NCBI GenBank assembly: GCA_949318235.1
Contig: OX439137.1
Coordinates: 24,302,653-24,366,652 of the forward strand
From: Ecdyonurus torrentis
Taxonomy: Eukaryota > Arthropoda > Insecta > Ephemeroptera > Heptageniidae
Length of the DNA: 64,000 bases
Direction of reading: 5' to 3'
The notes beneath the pieces were generated by a model that worked only from the letters and a program-made list of their open reading frames with translations, made no database searches and had not been told where the DNA came from. A program made the translations under genes and the position numbers. Below are positions 59,935 to 64,000 of this stretch, piece by piece (the first letter of the stretch is position 1; the number at the start of each line of letters is the position of its first letter).

Positions 59935-60102
59935 ATTGACTATTATAAAGAAGCAACTGCTTTGAATCCAACTTTAAGCAATTTTGCTTATTTCCGCTTC
60001 CTTTTCTACATACTTCGCATGCGTAGCACGTTGAAACGAAAGCGGATGTGAGCGAAATCACTTAAAGTCGGCCTCAAAGCAGTTGTTTCCTTATAAGTCA
60101 AT
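59935..60102. mobile_element. Palindromic MITE, TTGACTAATAAAG family, copy 5
   Basis: ATTGACTATTATAAAGAAGC to TTTCCTTATAAGTCAA, flanked by TA at both ends. It begins about 4 bp after the previous element. The centre is ACTTCGCATGCGTAGCACG. Confidence 0.83.
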
Positions 60103-61274
60103 ATTTTCCACATAGTAGATGACCGTACTAACAGGTAATTATTAACATATTTTTGTCATTTAAATAATAAAAATAATTACTTTAAACTTTTTTTTTTAAT
60201 AATTAAGCTTTTTAGAAAAATGTAATTAATTTTTTATACTAGGTGCTAATAATGATGGATTGTTAAAGCTAATTATTTGATTGGTTTAAAGTTTTCTTGA
60301 AAGAATACGGAACTTTGAAAAAGTTATAAGTATATCCATTTACGATTTTAAGCATTAATGGCTGCTTATTATAAAAATGGGATTATTATATTGAACACTA
60401 TACCTATTATTTATGTATAAGAAAAAATAATCATATTAATGTTATATCTTAAAAAAAAGTAAATGGTAAATAATAATTATGAAAATAGTTTAAAAAATCA
60501 AAAATAAATAACAAGCAATTAAAATGATGTTTCAAAATTTTACATATATGTATTAATTCCAAAATCTTAATTCAAGCAAAAAAAAAAAAAAAAAAACCTG
60601 TTAAGTAACGACGAAAAGAAGTTAAGTAAAAAAGAACATCATGCTGCTATTTGATTTCTTCATCTTTTTGCTCAAAGCAGTTAAATTCGTTGTTATATTA
60701 TACGCTTTAACAATCCATTATTCATTAAAAAAAATGGGTGGTTTTAAGGTAAAAGAAAGGCAAATTTGAGGTTCGAATTACAGGAAGCTTATGCATAACT
60801 ATTTATTTTTATTACGAAAAAAAAAAGTTGTGCTTCATAATATTAGCTTTGGCCTGCACTTATTGAATAGAGTGCATTTGTAATTATTTTTTGTAAAGCA
60901 GTAGCATAAGCAAAAAAAAAAAAAAAAAAAAAAAGGATTGGAACTCGGGAATAAAAATGTAGTTATGTGTGTTGTTTTTATCGAGTTTTATATAATGTCA
61001 CGAAAAAAAATGCATTCCAATATTGCTTCAAAAAGGAGAGATAGAGGAAAAGTAATTTTATTCCATGCTAAACTGACATTTTAGCATGCACAAATATTTT
61101 GATAAGAAAATTGCACAAAAACCACAATATTTTTGGAAATTTATACTTAAATACTGAAAATTAAGTAAGGACAAGAAATGCTTATTGGTAGCCAAAAAAA
61201 AAAAAAAAAAAAAAAAAAAATGTTCCGAGGACGGGCAAAAAAGTGAATTATACTTATCTTTGCATTGTTTCTCT

Positions 61275-61395
<121 letters not shown>

Positions 61396-63380
61396 TGAAT
61401 AGAATAATAAAACTATAAAGACCTGTCTTTTATATATCATGACTACGAACCATTATTCTTATATTTTTGAACATTAAAATAATGATCTGCTCTCTAATAT
61501 TGTAACTAGGCTATTTGCTAAGAGGAGGCCCACTCACATGGTCCTCTGATAAAACGTAAAATGTAATTTTTGCTGTAGCATGAATCCAAAATATCAATTA
61601 ATTAAATAAATAAATAAAAGTAAATGCACGATGAGATCTAGGATTAAAAAGAAGTGTCTGGCTCGTAAGTTCAGGTATCATTATTAAACAATTTACTTTT
61701 ATATTCACAAAACGTAGAGACCGCTTTCTTCATTCGTAACTTAACGAATTATTGAGTATCAGAACCTATAGTTTTTCTTATTGTACCATATGGCAACAAA
61801 ACTATGATACCATTTTTAATTACTTGAAAATCCATTGCAATAGGCCTCTAGTAAAGTCAAACAATACATTTAAAATTAAATATTCTCTCTTTTTTTTTTT
61901 TTTTTTTTTTTAAACAAAGAAATTTTCCATTGTTACTCTTTTAAATTTTACTTGATTAAAAACTGAAATTATTTGTATGTCTGCCATAATATAATTTATT
62001 GATTAAAATGTCACTAACAATGTCCTTTATCCATAAATCAAACAAATATATTTTTAATTCTATAAATATAATATCTGATTGTTAAGAACTGATATTGTAT
62101 GCATATTTTATTAAATTATTACAAATAACCAGCTTGCATGTACAAAGAAAATTTTGAAAAAAGAATTATACTTAACATGATGTACTTTTTTTTCATACAT
62201 ATATATCAAAAATGTTACTTTTATTTTTAGATATTTTTATTATTGTAGTCTTATCGTAGTTTTGATTAATATTACTGCAGTGTACTATTTTTTTTAATAA
62301 AATTTCAAAATTTGAAAGTTAAATTTTGTAATTTTTTTTTTTAAAGAGAAGATAAGAAATGATGAATGCAATTAGTAAAGCTAAAAATGTTTGTTTACAA
62401 AATTTAAATAAAGCAAAGGTATTTTGCCATAAACGTTTAAACTTTTAAGAGATGTAATTAGAAGAATCTTTTATCTCAAAAGTTAACTTCCCTTACTTTT
62501 TCAGTGCCATTTGATATTCAATGGTAATAATTACCTACGATTTATATTTCAGAACTCGTAACTATGCAGATAATGGAGAAATTTTTGAAGTGTACTTTAC
62601 GACAGAAAATTTTCAAACAATTCGTTATTAATTTTTTTCTTTTAATTATTTACGTATATTTTATCTTTAAAGTAATTGCGGGGAACAACTCCGATTTGTA
62701 TGCCCTTATACTTGTAGTTAAATCAATACCTCACATATGTGGCATCGTATTTTGTAAAACTTTATAAGTTTTTGAGCATTTTATATTGATATATTACACA
62801 AAATACCAAGAAATCTTACATTTTCTTTGTATATATTTTAGTAGGTATCATTAAATTTAATACTTTGCATACGGTGCATGTTTTCTAAAAGTTTAAAATA
62901 AAATATCATATGATAATAATACAATTTTAATGAATAATTCAAGAAACAAAAATATATGTATACATATACAATATTTAAATGAATTTTTATTTAAAGTAAA
63001 ATATGAATTTTAAATGCAATAGTCTTTAAAATTTGTATATTGTAATTTTTTTTTCTGTATTAAAAATAAAAAAAATGAATATGTACGAGACTTACGTTAT
63101 TCTAACTTTCATTGTTAGAAACATATTGATAAGAATGAGTTTTAAATCTGCATTAACACTGGTAATATTGAATATTATTGTATAACACGTATTCTTCTTA
63201 AAAAAATAAATAAAAACTACTTGCACAATAAAAAAAATAAAAACTACTTGCACAATTCCTTGTATAGTTAAATATTTCGCATTGCAAGTGTGCTAAAATT
63301 TTATGAAATTTTGTAATCAATAGAAACTTTTTAACTGAATGTTATGGGAAAAGGGCTGATTTTTAAAAACATTGAAAGTT

Positions 63381-63546
63381 ATTGACTAATAAAGGAACAA
63401 CTGTTTAGAGGCCGACTATAAGCGATTTCGCTCACATCCGCTTCTGTTTCGGCGTACTGCGCATGCGTAGTAAGTAGAAACGGAAGGGGATGTGACCAAA
63501 ATCGCTTATAGTCTGCCTTAAAACAATTGTTCGTTTATTAGACAGT
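63381..63546. mobile_element. Palindromic MITE, TTGACTAATAAAG family, copy 6
   Basis: ATTGACTAATAAAGGAACAA to AACAATTGTTCGTTTATTAG. The centre GTACTGCGCATGCGTAGTAA and the arms CACATCCGCTTC / GAAGGGGATGTG are well preserved. Confidence 0.87.
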
Positions 63547-63796
63547 CACAAAAGAAGATCCTTAAATATTTTATTACATTTTTAAGGACGTCATGGTGAG
63601 ACAATAATCAAGCGTACTTATTCAGACACTTATTTAGCACTCTCTTGAATTTTGAGTTTTTAGAAACTTCAGTTTCTGAAACCCCATTATGTATTTAATA
63701 ATTTAAAAGAGCATGTTGTTATAGGCCTTTAAAGAGCCCCTGGTCTCAAAAACAAATTTCCTCTTAATTATAAATCATGAGATAGGACTATTATAA

Positions 63797-63998
63797 ATTC
63801 ACATATTTTGTGCTGTCTTAACCCTTCAGTACTCTTACAAACTAGGGAGAAAGCTTGTAAAGTAGGCAACCCGCGCTACAATTTCTATTGTAGACTCGGA
63901 ATTGTTGACGTCATGAAGTTCTAAAGTTGCCTACTTTACAGTTTTTCAACCCCAGTTTGTGAGGCTACAGAAGGGTCGAAGGATATAATATGTGGATG
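63797..63998. mobile_element. MITE, TTTGTGAG/CTCACAAA family, copy at window end
   Basis: CACATATTTTGTGCTG on the left and GGATATAATATGTGGATG on the right are the ends. Arms share TCTTACAAACTAGGG / CCCAGTTTGTGAGG and GTAGGCAACC. TGACGTCA is at 63906-63913. It may extend to the window boundary. Confidence 0.8.
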
Positions 63999-64000
63999 AA

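Noticed and set aside
62564..62767. 67-codon plus-strand frame (MQIMEKFLKCTLRQ...)
   Set aside because: It is hydrophobic and AT-driven, with no promoter, splice or family support; I could not separate it from chance.

Overview
This is an AT-rich animal nuclear window with split genes, large introns and a heavy load of short non-autonomous DNA transposons, microsatellites and homopolymer runs. There is no bacterial gene organisation, no CRISPR array and no operon. A TATA box plus a TCAGT initiator in front of one gene is the arthropod-type core promoter arrangement, so I favour an arthropod (possibly a non-insect one). The sequence alone does not settle the species.

Layout. (1) 378-6032, + strand: a complete four-exon gene for the ubiquitin-conjugating enzyme UBE2K (E2-25K), 199 residues, catalytic Cys92, C-terminal UBA domain. 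(2) 6213-14126: intergenic, with several transposon remnants, (AT)n, a 200-bp (GAAA)n tract and many poly-A/T runs. (3) 14174-16539, + strand: a three-exon gene for an unrecognised 107-residue single-pass membrane protein behind a TATA/initiator promoter. (4) 18000-30720, - strand: a complete gene for a kinesin-8 (KIF18-like) motor. Twelve exons carry the motor, coiled coils and tail, and the last coding exon is ambiguous. Its introns host at least six foldback/MITE insertions and a tRNA-type SINE, and an E2F-type site lies upstream of the ATG. (5) 30721-35780: intergenic, with a ~616-bp long-TIR element and other MITEs. (6) 35781 to about 59600, - strand: the 3' portion of a large gene with at least six exons. 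It encodes a mostly disordered, poly-Gln, Ser/Pro/Gly-rich protein with a few well-structured, probably conserved blocks. I could not identify the family. (7) 59600-64000: no exon found; MITEs and an (AT)n tract.

Genes and relationships. UBE2K and the kinesin are conserved housekeeping/mitotic genes on opposite strands and there is no sign of co-regulation. The most distinctive structure is the repeat landscape: more than ten separate palindromic or inverted-repeat families. Several are multicopy in the window, and one (7283-7399) has a perfect 8-bp target-site duplication. Four or five of these families share the octamer TGACGTCA, which occurs eight times in the window. I found no novel defence, toxin or biosynthetic system. 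The best candidates for something undescribed are the small membrane-protein gene, the poly-Gln gene and the palindromic MITE families.

All exon boundaries are inferred by eye from reading frame, GT/AG sites and similarity to remembered family sequences. No search was run.
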